From the NCBI GenBank assembly GCA_017163975.1, contig JAFFSR010000316.1, positions 1,896,001-1,960,000 of the forward strand: a DNA stretch of 64,000 nucleotides, in the 5' to 3' direction. The translations under genes were made by a program, and so were the position numbers. Positions 23,179 through 35,362 of the stretch are shown here, piece after piece (the first letter of the stretch is position 1; each line of letters starts with the position of its first letter). This stretch comes from Anastatus disparis. Taxonomy: Eukaryota; Arthropoda; Insecta; Hymenoptera; Eupelmidae. Below the pieces are notes generated by a model that did not search any database, was not told the DNA's origin, and saw only the letters and a list, made by a program, of their open reading frames with translations.

Positions 23179-26129
23179 TCTGACACTGGGGTAAGCTCAT
23201 TCTCTCTTCCTTCTCACTCTAACACACTTCTTCCTTCTAACAATACTATTTCATCGGTCATTCATGATCATTTCACTACTAAGGATGGTCTCAGAGTTTG
23301 TCATTTCAATGCCAACTCTATTAGAGCGCACATTGAGATGATTAGACTCTTTTTGGCTTCTCGCCCTTATTTCCACGTAATAGCTGTTACTGAGACCAAA
23401 CTGGGCCAGATAGTTTGTGATTCTTTGATTGCTCTTGATGGGTATGTGCTTTATAGACAGGATCGTAACACCAGGGAGGTGGTGTTGCTTTATTTGTACA
23501 CTGCTCTCTCACTTCTGTGCGTCTCTGTTCATCCTCTGGAAGCTGGAGTGGTAAGCCTGGTTTACCTGAGTATCTCTTCTGTGAGGTCAACTCATCTGAC
23601 TTGGCTTCACCCATTTTCGTTGGTGTTGTTTATAGACCACCTCACGCTCCATTTTTGGCCAACACGGACTTTATTCCTGATTTGACCACTCATATGCACA
23701 ATTATAGTACTAAGGTAGTTTTAGGAGATTTCAACACTAATTTGTGTTCTGAATCTGATGATTCTGTGTTCCTGAAGAGCCTTATTAAGGAAAATGCACT
23801 GTTTTCAGTGCCTTATGGACCTACGCATCATACTTATTCCTCTGATACGTGGCTCGACTTGTGCCTTGTCGATGCCAATGACTTACTGCTTGATTATTGG
23901 AAGACTGATGTACCATTTATTGACGGACATGATTTTATTGCTGCGACTGTGAAGTCGTCTCTCTCTAGGCCTACACTTAATAATTTTACTTATCATGATT
24001 ATAAAGCGGTTGATAAGGCTGCTATTCTTGATTATTTTCGATCGCTGAATTGTGCTGTGTGTAACGGTGACTCTTCTCTTTTGGCTCGCCTTGAATGTCT
24101 TTACACTCATCTTAATGAAGCTATCTCACGGTTTGTGCCTGTTAGGCGTGTTCGACAGAGCAAGAGTCATCGTCCGTGGTTTACCTCTGAGCATCACCGC
24201 TTAATCTCTGAGAGAGATAGGCATTACAGACGCTTCAAACGTACTAGGCTGCGTGCTGATCTTATATGTTATAGAGATGCTCGAGATCGGGCCCATTCAT
24301 GCATCAAATCAGCTAAATTACTGTATTACCACGACAGACTATCTAAGATTACTGACGCAAGACAGATCTGGAAAGAACTCAAGAACCTGGGCGTATGTTC
24401 CAGCAGTAGTGACTCTCGACATTCTTTTTCAATTAATGATTTGAATCAGTATTTTGGTGGTGTTGCGTTTGATCCTCTGGTCCCCTCCATTTCTGATTAC
24501 ATGAATACACTTGCTCTAGATGAACTACTTAAACCCATGTTTAAGTTTAATCCAGTTACTTTGGAGGAGGTATGGATGGCTGTTTGTCATTCAACTTCAC
24601 AGGCCAGAGGGTTTGATGCTGTTCCTCAATCTTTTGTCCGTGCGGCATTTCCGGTCATTGGGCCTTTGTTATGTCGTATTTATAACGACTCATTGCGTGA
24701 ATCCTTATTTCCTTCATGCTGGAAGATCTCACTGGTCACTACAATAAACAAAATCTCCTCTCCTCAAGCTTTTGGTGACATTAGGCCAATTTCTTTATTA
24801 TCTTTTATGTCCAAGGTTCTTGAACGTCTAGTCCATGATCAACTCTACAATTACCTGACTATACGACAGCTACTGGACCCTTATCAGACTGGATTTCGAA
24901 CTGGACATAGTACTCAGACCGCACTACTGAAACTAACTGAGGACATTAGACGCAATATGGACAGACGCTATGTGACGTTGCTGTTGCTATTTGATTTCAG
25001 CAAGGCATTTGATACGGTATGCCATGACTCTCTGCTCAGAAAAATGTCTTCTCTTGACATCTCACATTCAGTTGTGCGTTGGTTTGCGTCTTATCTCTCT
25101 GAGGGACAGCAGGCTGTTATTGATGCAGATGGTAATGCATCTGACTATGTAACATTAAATACTGGTGTTCCCCAGGGCTCTGTCCTTGGTCCACTGTTGT
25201 TTTCTATATACATCAATGATGTGGCTGCTGACTTCCATGCCGATGTGCAGCATCTTATCTATGCTGATGATCTTCAGGTGTACATTCACTTCCCAATTGC
25301 TAAGTTGGCTTCTGTTACTGCTCTCATGAGTGATCAAGCTGTCAGTATTGTTAACTGGGCGACAAAAAATCATCTGAAATTAAATGTGAGCAAAACAAAG
25401 GCTATTATTATTGGATCTTATTTCTATGTCAATATGCTGCCCTCATTACACATCACTGGTGTTCCAATAAACGGTGATCTTATTAAGTTTGAATCTTCTG
25501 TTCGTAGTCTTGGTGTATGGCTTGATAGTAAGTTGAACTGGAAGGACCAAATTGCGCATGTGTGTAACAGGAGTCACTCATTGCTCTATAGATTAAATTT
25601 CTTTCGAAAAAGTACCACCATTGCACTACGTAAGCATCTTATCCGTTCTTTGCTGTTTCCTTTACTTGATTACTGTTGTTTGGTCTATATTGACCTTTCT
25701 GCTGAACTCGATCTGAGGCTTCAAAGGGTTGTAAACTCTGGTATTCGTTACATCTATGGTGTAAGTAGGCGCGAGCACATCTCTGTTTATAGGTCCTCTC
25801 TAGGCTGGTTATCCACTTTGGGTAGAAGAAACTACTTCGCTACTACCTTCTTATACAAAATGTTTTTGTCATGCTCACCTTCATATCTTTATTCTAGATA
25901 TTTGTGGAGCCGGCCTGTGAGGACACTGAGCGGTGATGTGAGACCGTTAACCATTCCTTTTTCATCTACCGAGTATCACCAAAGATCGTTCCTGGTTGTG
26001 TCATCGCAACTATGGAACGGTCTACCATCATCTTTAAGAGATTCTTCATCGTTGGCATTATTCAAGGCATCAACATATTCGCACTACCTTTCCCTTGAGA
26101 ATGAGCCTCTGCTCCGAGCTAGGCTTTAA
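23179..26129 (+). pseudogene. LINE ORF2, endonuclease-reverse transcriptase, one frameshift
   Basis: It nicks the target and reverse-transcribes the LINE RNA. The frame is open from right after ORF1 (no ATG before 23338), so translation probably depends on reinitiation or readthrough. Endonuclease motifs are VCHFNANSI, AVTETKL, VVYRPP, VLGDFNTNL and DGHDF. A one-base loss in a G-run near 23477 shifts the frame inside the endonuclease, and the second frame runs from there to 26129. RT motifs are DIRPISLLSFMSKVLERL, LFDFSKAFDTVCH, GVPQGSVLGPLLFSIYIND and YADDLQVY. There is no RNase H domain. It would be intact apart from the single frameshift, so the insertion is recent. Confidence 0.85.
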
Positions 26130-26289
26130 TTATTTTAATTACTGTATCATTATTTTAATTATATTTTTACTTAGTATCTCATTTTATATATATATACTTA
26201 CGAATTTGTATTATTTTTGTTGTACAACATAATGTACAGTTAATAAATTTAAATATCTATCTATCTATCTCTCTCTCTTTCTCTCTCTG

Positions 26290-27319
26290 TAACATTAAAT
26301 ACTGGTGTTCCCCAGGGCTCTGTCCTTGGTCCACTGTTGTTTTCTATATACATCAATGATGTGGCTGCTGACTTCCATGCCGATGTGCAGCATCTTATCT
26401 ATGCTGATGATCTTCAGGTGTACATTCACTTCCCAATTGCTAAATTGGCTTCTGTTACTGCTCTCATGAGTGATCAAGCTGTCAGTATTGTTAACTGGGC
26501 GACAAAAAATCATCTGAAATTAAATGTGAGCAAAACAAAGGCTATTATTATTGGATCTTATTTCTATGTCAATATGCTGCCCTCATTACACATCACCGGT
26601 GTTCCAATAAACGGTGATCTTATTAAGTTTGAATCTTCTGTTCGTAGTCTTGGTGTATGGCTTGATAGTAAGTTGAACTGGAAGGACCAAATTGCACATG
26701 TGTGTAACAGAAGTCACTCATTGCTCTATAGATTAAATTTCTTTCGAAAAAGTACCACCATTGCACTACGTAAGCATCTTATCCGTTCTTTGCTGTTTCC
26801 TTTACTTGATTACTGTTGTTTGGTCTATATTGACCTTTCTGCTGAACTCGATCTGAGGCTTCAAAGGGTCGTAAACTCTGGTATTCGTTACATCTATGGT
26901 GTAAGTAGGCGCGAGCACATCTCTGTTTATAGGTCCTCTCTAGGCTGGTTATCCACTTTGGGTAGAAGAAACTACTTCGCTACTACCTTCTTATACAAAA
27001 TGTTTTTGTCATGCTCACCTTCATATCTTTATTCTAGATATTTGTGGAGCCGCCCTGTGAGGACACCGAGGGGTGATGTGAGACCGTTAACCATTCCTTT
27101 TTCATCTACCGAGTATCACTAAAGATCGTTCCTGGTTGTGTCATCGCAACTATGGAACGGTCTACCATCATCATTAAGAGACTCTTCATCGTTGGCATTA
27201 TTCAAGGCATCAACATATTCGCACTACCTTTCCCTTGAGAATGAGCCTCTGCTCCGAGCTAGGCTTTAATTATTTTAATTACTGTATCTTTATTTTAATT
27301 ATATTTTTACTTAGTATCT

Positions 27320-27373
<54 letters not shown>

Positions 27374-27472
27374 ATTTATATACTTACGAATTTGTATTAT
27401 TTTTGTTGTACAACATAATGTACAGTTAATAAATTTAAATATCTATCTATCTATCTCTCTCTCTCTCTCTCT
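26290..27472 (+). mobile_element. 5'-truncated LINE copy abutting the full one
   Basis: It starts inside the RT domain (equivalent to about 25149) directly after the (TC)n tail of the full-length copy and ends in its own (ATCT)n(TC)n tail. It is about 99 percent identical to the upstream copy by eye, apart from an expanded (TA)n in the 3' UTR (27325-27380). The truncated reading frame has a C-to-T change giving TAA at 27120-27122. LTR sequence resumes right after it. Confidence 0.85.
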
Positions 27473-28274
27473 CTTACCTGATCGAGAGACGCGATGCCGG
27501 TAGCACAGCTTTCCTTATTTTACACAAAAAAATATATATATTATATGATATTAAAAATAAGGACCGCGGAGGCGTCGGGGTAAGCAATTTGATTCAGGTC
27601 TTTAACTTAACGTGATTTTATTAAATAAGTAATGAAAGAAATACAATAAAATAGATTTAGATGAAAAGGGTAAGAATAATAATTACTAAAGATAATTCTA
27701 AGGGGGGACGCGACGCGAACTAAATTATTGTAAGATGTTACAATGGACGCGCGCACTCTCTATGCTAAGATTTCTTCGAGGAAAGAAATCTTGGCTAAGT
27801 ATATAAAATAAGATAAACTTACAAGTACGCGTAGAAGCTTCTATGACAATCAAAATACGTACGCTTGAAATATAACGCAGTTGGCCAACTAAAGAAACGG
27901 GACGCCGCGACCTGGTCGGCGAGGCTTGTAGAAGGCAGCCGATATACGCCGGACACTTGGAAATGTCGATTCCTACGGGGAGCACTCCAACCGAATCTGG
28001 GACTTCCTCGTGTCTGTAGTCTTCTCCGGATGTCGTAGCCGATCTCTCTAATATCACGATTAAAATAAACTATAAAATATCAAGCAAGTAACCACCACGA
28101 TGTGTGCACCACGAGCACCAGAAAATGGCTGCCGCGCCGACGCTTCCTTTCTTCTCGCTCGTCTAGAATGACTCTTACCATTCTAGACTTCGACGGTACT
28201 CGTGACAGCACGCCAAGCGGTTATAAGTACTAGAGCACGCGGGATTCAAACGTGGTAATAGGAATACCGTGACA

Positions 28275-29259
28275 GTGTACAAATGAAAATGTAATTAAGG
28301 TTAAATGTATGTTATTTATAAAAAATTGTTAACAAGTAACTTTTTAAATAATATATTTTCATGAAAACTAATTTAAATACTTTATTCTTGGAATGATAAC
28401 TGAATAAAATTTTAATTTAATAAATTTAATCATACAATTATAAATATATAATATTTATATAGCTGTTCATCAAATAAAATTATTATTTTTTTAATATATA
28501 TATTAAAAAAATAATTATTACAATAGATTGTAGTTAAATAAAAATGTTTATTTTAATAATTATAACGTTGAAATTTATTTTGATGAAAATGTTATTTGAT
28601 TGACATTTACAGTATTATTTTAACTATATTTGAAAGGTTACTTGTCATCAATGAAAAAATATTTAATTTTTTAAATTAATAATCTATTAATATCAAGAAT
28701 TCTAAAAATTATAATATTTATGATATGCAAACCTTACTTGTGATACATATACTTTGTAATATTTGTATCTCATTAAAATCTTATATCAGATGCACAAAGA
28801 ATTGTTAAGTAATTGCAAATAGTTATTTTATTATTCTGAAATATTCACATTTAAAATTAACCAAAAATGTGTATTTTAATCTTATGGTTTTTTTATTTTA
28901 ATTTCGTATTTCATATATATAAAATACATTTGTGAAGACATTTTTATTAGAAATAAAGACAACATTTTTTTACGCATGTTTTACGTAAAAATTAATTTCA
29001 TAATTCAAATTCATGGTCATATATTAAGGTCTGAAAATTATAGTTGTTACTCAGTTCTCAGTTTATTCATATCAAATATCGTACTATCTTTGTTTTTCTT
29101 ATGGAAGTAAAGTGAGAAATAGTCACTTGATGCAATAAATTATACGCTTTTTTACTTTAAGCACATGTGTACATATATTTTTATATTATGTTTCATCAAA
29201 TTATTTTCAATTTTATTTAGTACTCAAAATTAACTTTAATTAATTAATTCTTATTTACT
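28275..29259. other. AT-rich DNA, no gene seen
   Basis: It continues the tandem unit that was interrupted at 21472. A short perfect palindrome lies at about 28478-28522 (TTATTATTTTTTTAATATAT and its complement). No open frame of interest. Confidence 0.6.
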
Positions 29260-29330
29260 TAAAATTAGTCATTTATACATAATAATATAATAAAAGAAAA
29301 TTCAACCGAGCGACGTTAGGAGCGAAAAAC
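29260..29330 (+). repeat. Dispersed 66-bp motif, copy 2
   Basis: An AAATTAGTCATTTATACATA start is followed by TTCAACCGAGCGACGTTAGG, then AGCGA. It is homologous to 12916-12981 (minus) and 32341-32406 (plus). Confidence 0.7.
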
Positions 29331-29570
29331 TTGAATATAATTAATATCTATTAACGTAAAACCCATTAAATTGTGTAACAATTTTCAGCAGTTGATAAAT
29401 ATAATGTAAATCATATAATATACATATATCAATTTAAATTACTAATAATTAATTTAAAACTCACAGGTAACTATTTTAAAACGGAATATGGAAGATAAAC
29501 ATGTATCGTTTTATTCCTTAAATATCACGAATTAAAATATTAATTATTAGTAATTTTAAAGTGTTATATA

Positions 29571-30434
29571 TCCCATATAGAAATAATTTATGTGAAAAAC
29601 TGTAAATAATAGTAAATAATTGTAAATAACTGTTAAAAAATGTAGGAATTGAGACATAAATAATAGTTATTTACAGTTATTTACTATTATTTATTATTAA
29701 TTACTATTATTTACAGTTATTTACAGTTATTAACTGTTATTAACTGGTATTTACAGTTATTTACAATTATTTAGAATTATTTACAGTTTTTTATAATTAT
29801 TTACAATTATTCATAATTATTTACAGTTATTCATAATTATTTACAGTTATTTACATTTTCAAAAATTTTTGAATTAGTGGATAATTTAATGTTATTAATA
29901 ATTATTTACAATTATTTATAGTTATTTACAGTTATTTACAGTTTTTTACAGTTATTTACAGTTATTTATAATTATTTACAACTATTTACAATTTTCCATA
30001 GTTTTTTACAATTATTTACAGTTATTCACATTTTTAAAAATTTTCGCCTATATATAAAATTATTGAATAAATTTGTGATAATTTTCGAAAATGTAAATAA
30101 CTGCAAATAATTGTAAAAAACTATAAATAATCGTAAATAACTGTAAATAATTGTGAAAAAAGTGAATAAATGTAAATAACTGTAAATAAATATAAATAAC
30201 TGCAAATAAGTGTAAATAACAGTTAATAAGTGTAAATAACAGTTAATAACTGTAAATAAGTGTAAATAACAGTAAATAATTGTAAATAATTGTAAATAAC
30301 TGTTATTTATGTCTCAATTCCCACATTTTTTAACACTTTTCTACAGTTATTTACAGTTATTTATATTTATTTACATTTATTTACAGTTATTAACAGTTAT
30401 TTACAATTATATCCAAAAATTTTTTCCATATGGG
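29571..30434. repeat. Palindromic element made of TTATTTACAGT units
   Basis: Ends TCCCATATAG / CCATATGGGA. The left half is mostly tandem 'ttatttacagt' (11-12 bp) units and the right half the same units inverted ('actgtaaataa'). Long matching blocks (AATTGAGACATAAATAA at about 29647 and its complement at about 30305) show it is one large inverted repeat. No coding potential and no clean target duplication. Confidence 0.7.
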
Positions 30435-30614
30435 ATTATGTAAATAATTCTATATTTAATAATTTTTAATTTTAGTAACAGGAAATGCCGCCCGATAAGA
30501 GATTAATAATTACATTTTCTGCAAAATATTGTCCTTTAATCAAATAGGTGAAATATCAGTCTTAGTACCAAAAAAAGATACTAAGCATCGCAAATTTATG
30601 CTCTTACTTCTTAA

Positions 30615-31043
30615 GAGGCGGTCGGAACCAAATCGGTGACTTGCGGTATATATCAAGTCAGCATTTTTCGCTTTACGATAATATTTTGTATATTTTTATG
30701 GCTCAAATTATTTCAAATTATTCTTTATATACATGACTAGAGGAAATGAGTATATTTTTACCATATGAATAAGTAAATAAATTATTATAAGCATTTATTA
30801 CAAATATCAAACTGACTTGACATATACCGCATGCAAAAAACTGTCGTGTCGATTGTTAGGTGGCATTTTTCGCTTTATAACAATATTTTGTATATTTTTG
30901 TGGCTTTAACTATTTTAAATTATTCTTTATATACATGACTAGAGGAAATGACTATATTTTTACCATATTAATAAATGAATAAATTATTATAAGCATTCAT
31001 TACAAGCACCGAACTAAGTCACCGGTTTGGTTCCGACCGCCTC
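30615..31043. mobile_element. TTAA MITE with internal duplication
   Basis: Inverted ends GAGGCGGTCGGAACCAAA / TTTGGTTCCGACCGCCTC lie between TTAA at 30611-30614 and 31044-31047. The interior contains a block of about 210 bp repeated twice (GCATTTTTCGCTTTA...TACATGACTAGAGGAAATGA). Confidence 0.85.
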
Positions 31044-31047
31044 TTAA

Positions 31048-31571
31048 GGTAGTTCTATTGGTCCAGTGGTTCTCATTTTGAAGTAATATGTTTCTTACAA
31101 ATTCACACTATACGAAAGAGAAATTGGTTGAGTTCTGTGTTTGCACAATAATTAAAAAACACGTTTGTGCGCAGATTCTGTAAGTATACACAATGCGAAT
31201 CGTAAGACAGCATGTTTACATGTAAATTAATATAGATTAAGGACATTATTTTCCTTTTATTTCGGAATTGAGGGTTGATTGCTATAATTTACAAGGTACC
31301 ATTTTAATCCTTGAGATCTGAAGTATAATATATTTTAATTTCTTTGAAATCTATAGAAAACTTTTTACTCAATCTTATAAAATGTTACGTTTCAAGCGCT
31401 TCGCCCATATACTCTCATGTTAAATTCAGCAAAGTTTAAACTAAAATATCTAAAAGATGAAGATGGATATCCACCCAAATCAAAATACCATTGTAAAGCG
31501 TAAATCTTAATTTACAACATATTTCAATTTTAAAAAATTTTATAGAAAAGTGAAAAACCAATAGAACTACC
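31048..31571. mobile_element. TTAA MITE abutting the previous one
   Basis: Inverted ends GGTAGTTCTATTGG / CCAATAGAACTACC lie between TTAA at 31044-31047 and 31572-31575. It shares its left TTAA with the right TTAA of the neighbouring element. Non-coding. Confidence 0.8.
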
Positions 31572-32004
31572 TTAATATAATAGTACCAACATTCGTCCCT
31601 AAAATTCAAGCTATAGTACTAATTGAAATTATATCACCACTCTTTTTTTAAGTACCTTAGTTCATAAATTAGATATACTTGATTTAGAACCTATTTTAAC
31701 CATACTTACCTTTATCCGTGCAGTTGTTAGTTCTAGTAAACGTCAAATACCGTTTACGATTATTTCATGGTTCGTGATTGAAACACGTGATTGAAAAGAA
31801 TGAATTCCTATTATATTTTTTCATTGATTCTAATGCAATTTAGTAGAACAAATTCTTAATTCATCATGATATAATTTGTATTTAAACAATTTTTATGCAC
31901 ATTGTAACTTTAATTAATCTGTTTTATAAAAATATAAAAATTTAATTGAGTACAAAACTACAATATCAAAATTCATAAGTTGTGGTAATTCTTTTTTATT
32001 TTAA

Positions 32005-32337
32005 GGAGGTTAGTCACCAGTTATATCATAAGAAATTCATTATGTTAAGAATGCTTTAGAATTTTCATCACAATTTAAAAACAACATCATAAATAAGTGG
32101 TAAAAATTTCAAAACACTTTACTGTTTCTAAATTGAGATGGACAACTTCAAAATTGCAATTATGACGTAAATTTCTTCAAAATTGTAATTTTATAGTTCT
32201 GTATCTCAATTTAGAAACAGTGAATCGTTTTGAAATTTTTACCACTTATTTATGATGTTGTTTTTAAATTGTGATAAAAATTTCAAAGCATTCTTAACAT
32301 AATGAATTTCTTATGATGTAACTGGTGACCAACCTCC
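32005..32337. mobile_element. Palindromic MITE, TTAA/TTCA flanks
   Basis: 333 bp of nearly perfect inverted arms (GGAGGTTAGTCACCAG / CTGGTGACCAACCTCC) pair around about 32170. The left flank is TTAA and the right TTCA, probably one mutated target duplication. Confidence 0.75.
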
Positions 32338-32340
32338 TTC

Positions 32341-32406
32341 AAATTGGCTAATTTATACATAATAATATAACATATGAGAATTTAACCGAGCAACGTTAAG
32401 AGCGAG
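32341..32406 (+). repeat. Dispersed 66-bp motif, copy 3
   Basis: Directly abuts the preceding MITE. It contains TTTAACCGAGCAACGTTAAG then AGCGAGG, diverged from copies 1 and 2 at a few positions. Confidence 0.65.
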
Positions 32407-32575
32407 GTATTTTTTGCTAGTTTTTAAATTATTTTAAGTCATCATTTGAAGTAATTGTAATTAGGAAATACTGTAAATTAATATTATATAAGAACACTGC
32501 ATGTTTTTCGGTATTTTAGTAACACCAAAAACACATTTTCCATGTTTTGATTCAAAGCTTTCACGGTGAATATTA

Positions 32576-32713
32576 GACATTGTTAGAAGATTTTGGATTT
32601 TGACTGTGTAAGTTGTGGTTTAGAATACCGACCATTGTAATGTTCACAAAACGTTGATATCCTAAATCACAACTTACACGGTTGAAATCCGAAACAAACC
32701 CTCTAAGAATGTC
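32576..32713. repeat. Small inverted-repeat MITE
   Basis: Arms GACATTGTTAGAAGATTTTG / CTCTAAGAATGTC and TGTAAGTTGTGGTTTAG / CTAAATCACAACTTACA pair around about 32645. Confidence 0.6.
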
Positions 32714-32951
32714 TACGTTTTCTGTTCCGTTGTAACACGTATATTGGGGAGTCGCAGCACTTTACAGCTAATGGCGTTTTCTTCCTCACGTGTTTCTTAC
32801 GCGCCAGAGGAGAAGGATCAGTGGTAGTGCCTTTTTTCTTTCTTTTTCCGGTAAGTCAGTATTTTGCGCAACGCCAATAGAGACACCACGTGTCTCTCGG
32901 CTCAGCTTAAATCGAATTGTTCACGTGTTAAGATTCATACTAAAGATCATA

Positions 32952-34021
32952 CACTACCCTCCAGTCACATTTGCCCACCCTACATGAAAATCGATAAAAC
33001 TTTAAAGTTTTGTGGCTCAGTGAAAAATAGTCGTAATTAAAAAATTCCAACTGGGTTTTAAAAAGGGTTCAAAAACCTTTAATTTAAGCCGAGTTGAGCA
33101 AAAAAGAATTAAAAAATGCATGCGTTATGCGTAAAAAACTAACTAAAAAATATTCAATTTTTTTCGCCCCTATTCAAATGCCTGCCATTTTTGCGGAAAT
33201 TATCGAATCATAAAAAACAAAATGGAGGTAAAAGCTAAAGGAGTCACCTTCAAAATGAGCTATAGAAAGCTAATTTATGATCGATTTTACGGTAGTTATG
33301 GTCATTTTTATGAAAAAAAACGATTTTTTTAATAGCTATTATCTCAAAAAATACGCATGATATAAAAAAATTTTTTAATAAAAAAAGTTGTTTATTTTTG
33401 AGTCAAAAATATATATATTTAGATTTAACTGAAATCTGGAAGAAAAAGTTTTTTTTTAAATTCATTAAAATATAAATATTGAATAAATGGATTTTTTTTC
33501 AATAGGATCAAAAATGAATAAAATCTCTTTTTTACTGATTCTCAGTTTAACCTGAATATTTATTTTTTTGACTCAAAAATAAACAACTTTTTTATTAAAA
33601 ATTTTTTATATCATGCGTATTTTTTGAGATAATAGCTATTAAAAAAAATCGTTTTTTTCATAAAAAATGACCATAACTACCGTAAAATCGATCATAAATT
33701 AGCTTTCTATAGCTCATTTTGAAGGTGACTCCTTTAGCTTTTACCTCCATTTTGTTTTTTTATGATTCGATAATTTCCGCAAAAATGGCAGGCATTTGAA
33801 TAGGGGCGAAAAAAATTGAATATTTTTTAGTTAGTTTTTTACGCATAACGCATGCATTTTTTAATTCTTTTTTGCTCAACTCGGCTTAAATTAAAGGTTT
33901 TTGAACCCTTTTTAAAACCCAGTTGGAATTTTTTAATTACGACTATTTTTCACTGAGCCACAAAACTTTAAAGTTTTATCGATTTTCATGTCGGGTGGGC
34001 AAATGTGACTGGAGGGTAGTG
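32952..34021. mobile_element. Fully palindromic TA-flanked element 2
   Basis: 1070 bp with TA on both sides (32950-32951, 34022-34023). Ends are CACTACCCTCCAGTCACATT and its complement, with arms of about 500 bp that pair almost base for base to a centre near 33490. It is the same size and terminal pattern as 19017-20091 but a different sequence. Confidence 0.85.
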
Positions 34022-34023
34022 TA

Positions 34024-35211
34024 CCTTGACTGAGGTTTATTTAAAAGATCAACAAAACGTACAACTGTACACTCATTACAATACAAACTGATCAGGATCT
34101 ATCCCTCTCGACACCAGTTCGAGTGAAAACATAAAAATTATAAGGGTCTGACCCTCTCGACGCTAGTTTGAGTCCATAGCTACCTGGGGGGTAATTCACT
34201 AACTTTTTAACGATAACGATTGACTTAACGTTTCGACGTCAAAAGGGATTAAGGACCCTACTCTTTTAAGTAATCGATAAACACATATGAAAAAATGTTT
34301 TAGTTTATTATTAAATCTTTTACAACAAACATTTACAACATAAATATTCCAAATTAAAATAATTTCTAATAATTATTACATTAATAGTAACATCATTACA
34401 AAAAAAATTGTTTTTTCAAGTTTTTGACATATTTATACGCAAATAAATTACAATTTTACTAGTCTTTTTGTATATTTATATTAGATCTTGTGTTCTCCGC
34501 ACATTCAATATCAGGATTTAAAATGGACAGTTGATTAAGACATTATGAAAACTTACGTAATATTTCATATCGTGTTTAATTTTATATGTTAATAATTATA
34601 CATCCAAAATAATAATTATAAAAAATGTCATGATGCATCCATTTCAAATCCCAATACAGAGAAAAAAAATGAATTTTAACAGTATTTGCCTTAAAACATA
34701 CAACATCTAACATTCATATTAGAAATAAATCTGTATTTATGTTTCTATTATATATTCTTCTAACTCAACATTATCCAAGCCCACATTTTCATTTTGATGG
34801 ATGAAATTTCGAAAACTAATATTTTTAAGTTCTGCAGCAAACTTAACAATTCAATCGAAATTCTGTAGTTGTTGATATAGAATATAAAATGCAAATATAC
34901 AGAATTTTATAACCTTTTTTTTATTGGTGATAAGATAAGTTTATTTAAAACAATATTTGTATTATTTTTTTCTGTTCGTTTTCATTAAAGTACATATAAG
35001 TCACTTTAATACTGCAGATCCAATTGAATTTTTAATTATTCACAATTTATTATTTAATCATGTATGATTACAAATAATTTTTATGATCACTAATGTAAAT
35101 AATAATAAAATAATGTTCACTTTATTTATTTATATATATATATTGCTGAAAAATGATTAATACGCATGCGCGTGTTGGTGTTAAGCTTGACGTTAGACGT
35201 TACGATATTAC
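34024..35211. other. Non-coding stretch, no gene seen
   Basis: A short imperfect direct repeat (CCCTCTCGACACCAGTTCGAG / CCCTCTCGACGCTAGTTTGAG) lies at 34104-34172. The rest is AT-rich. No supported gene. Confidence 0.5.
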
Positions 35212-35362
35212 TGAATAAGCCACCTGGGGCCTTATTGAATAATTCGATGTATCGCAAAAAACAATAAAAATATTATAACCTTTATGTAATGACATGTCAA
35301 AATTAATTACTAAAAGAGCGATATATCGAATGATTCAATAAAGCCCCTGAGCTTATTCAGGA
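35212..35362. repeat. Small palindromic MITE
   Basis: Arms CTGAATAAGCCACCTGGGGC...TTCGATGTATCGC and GCGATATATCGAA...GCCCCTGAGCTTATTCAG pair around about 35285. The target site is not resolved. From here to 35980 I see only AT-rich DNA with T-runs. Confidence 0.65.

Larger units (their letters stand above)
21806..26289 (+). mobile_element. Near-complete CR1/Kiri-like LINE
   Basis: A non-LTR retrotransposon with a 5' UTR (about 21806-21940), ORF1 (PHD-type finger), ORF2 (endonuclease and reverse transcriptase), and a 3' UTR ending in (ATCT)n(TC)n rather than poly(A). It is inserted in the (TC)n tract of an LTR. The PHD-finger ORF1, apurinic endonuclease and lack of RNase H fit the CR1/L2/Kiri group; the exact clade needs a tree. 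Confidence 0.8.
21473..28274. mobile_element. Solo LTR copy 2 split by LINE insertions
   Basis: Ends TGTAACGGTTATT...AATACCGTGACA are flanked by GTGT (21469-21472, 28275-28278). LTR sequence is present at 21473 to about 21732 and about 27470-28274, about 1.07 kb in total, and matches the reverse complement of 16416-17582, including GATCGAGAGACGCGATGCC near 27480. The break lies in the (TC)n tract of the LTR, which is where the LINEs sit. Confidence 0.7.

Noticed and set aside
29640..30330. CRISPR-like short repeats
   Set aside because: The units are contiguous tandem repeats without unique spacers, occur in both orientations, and the sequence is eukaryotic.
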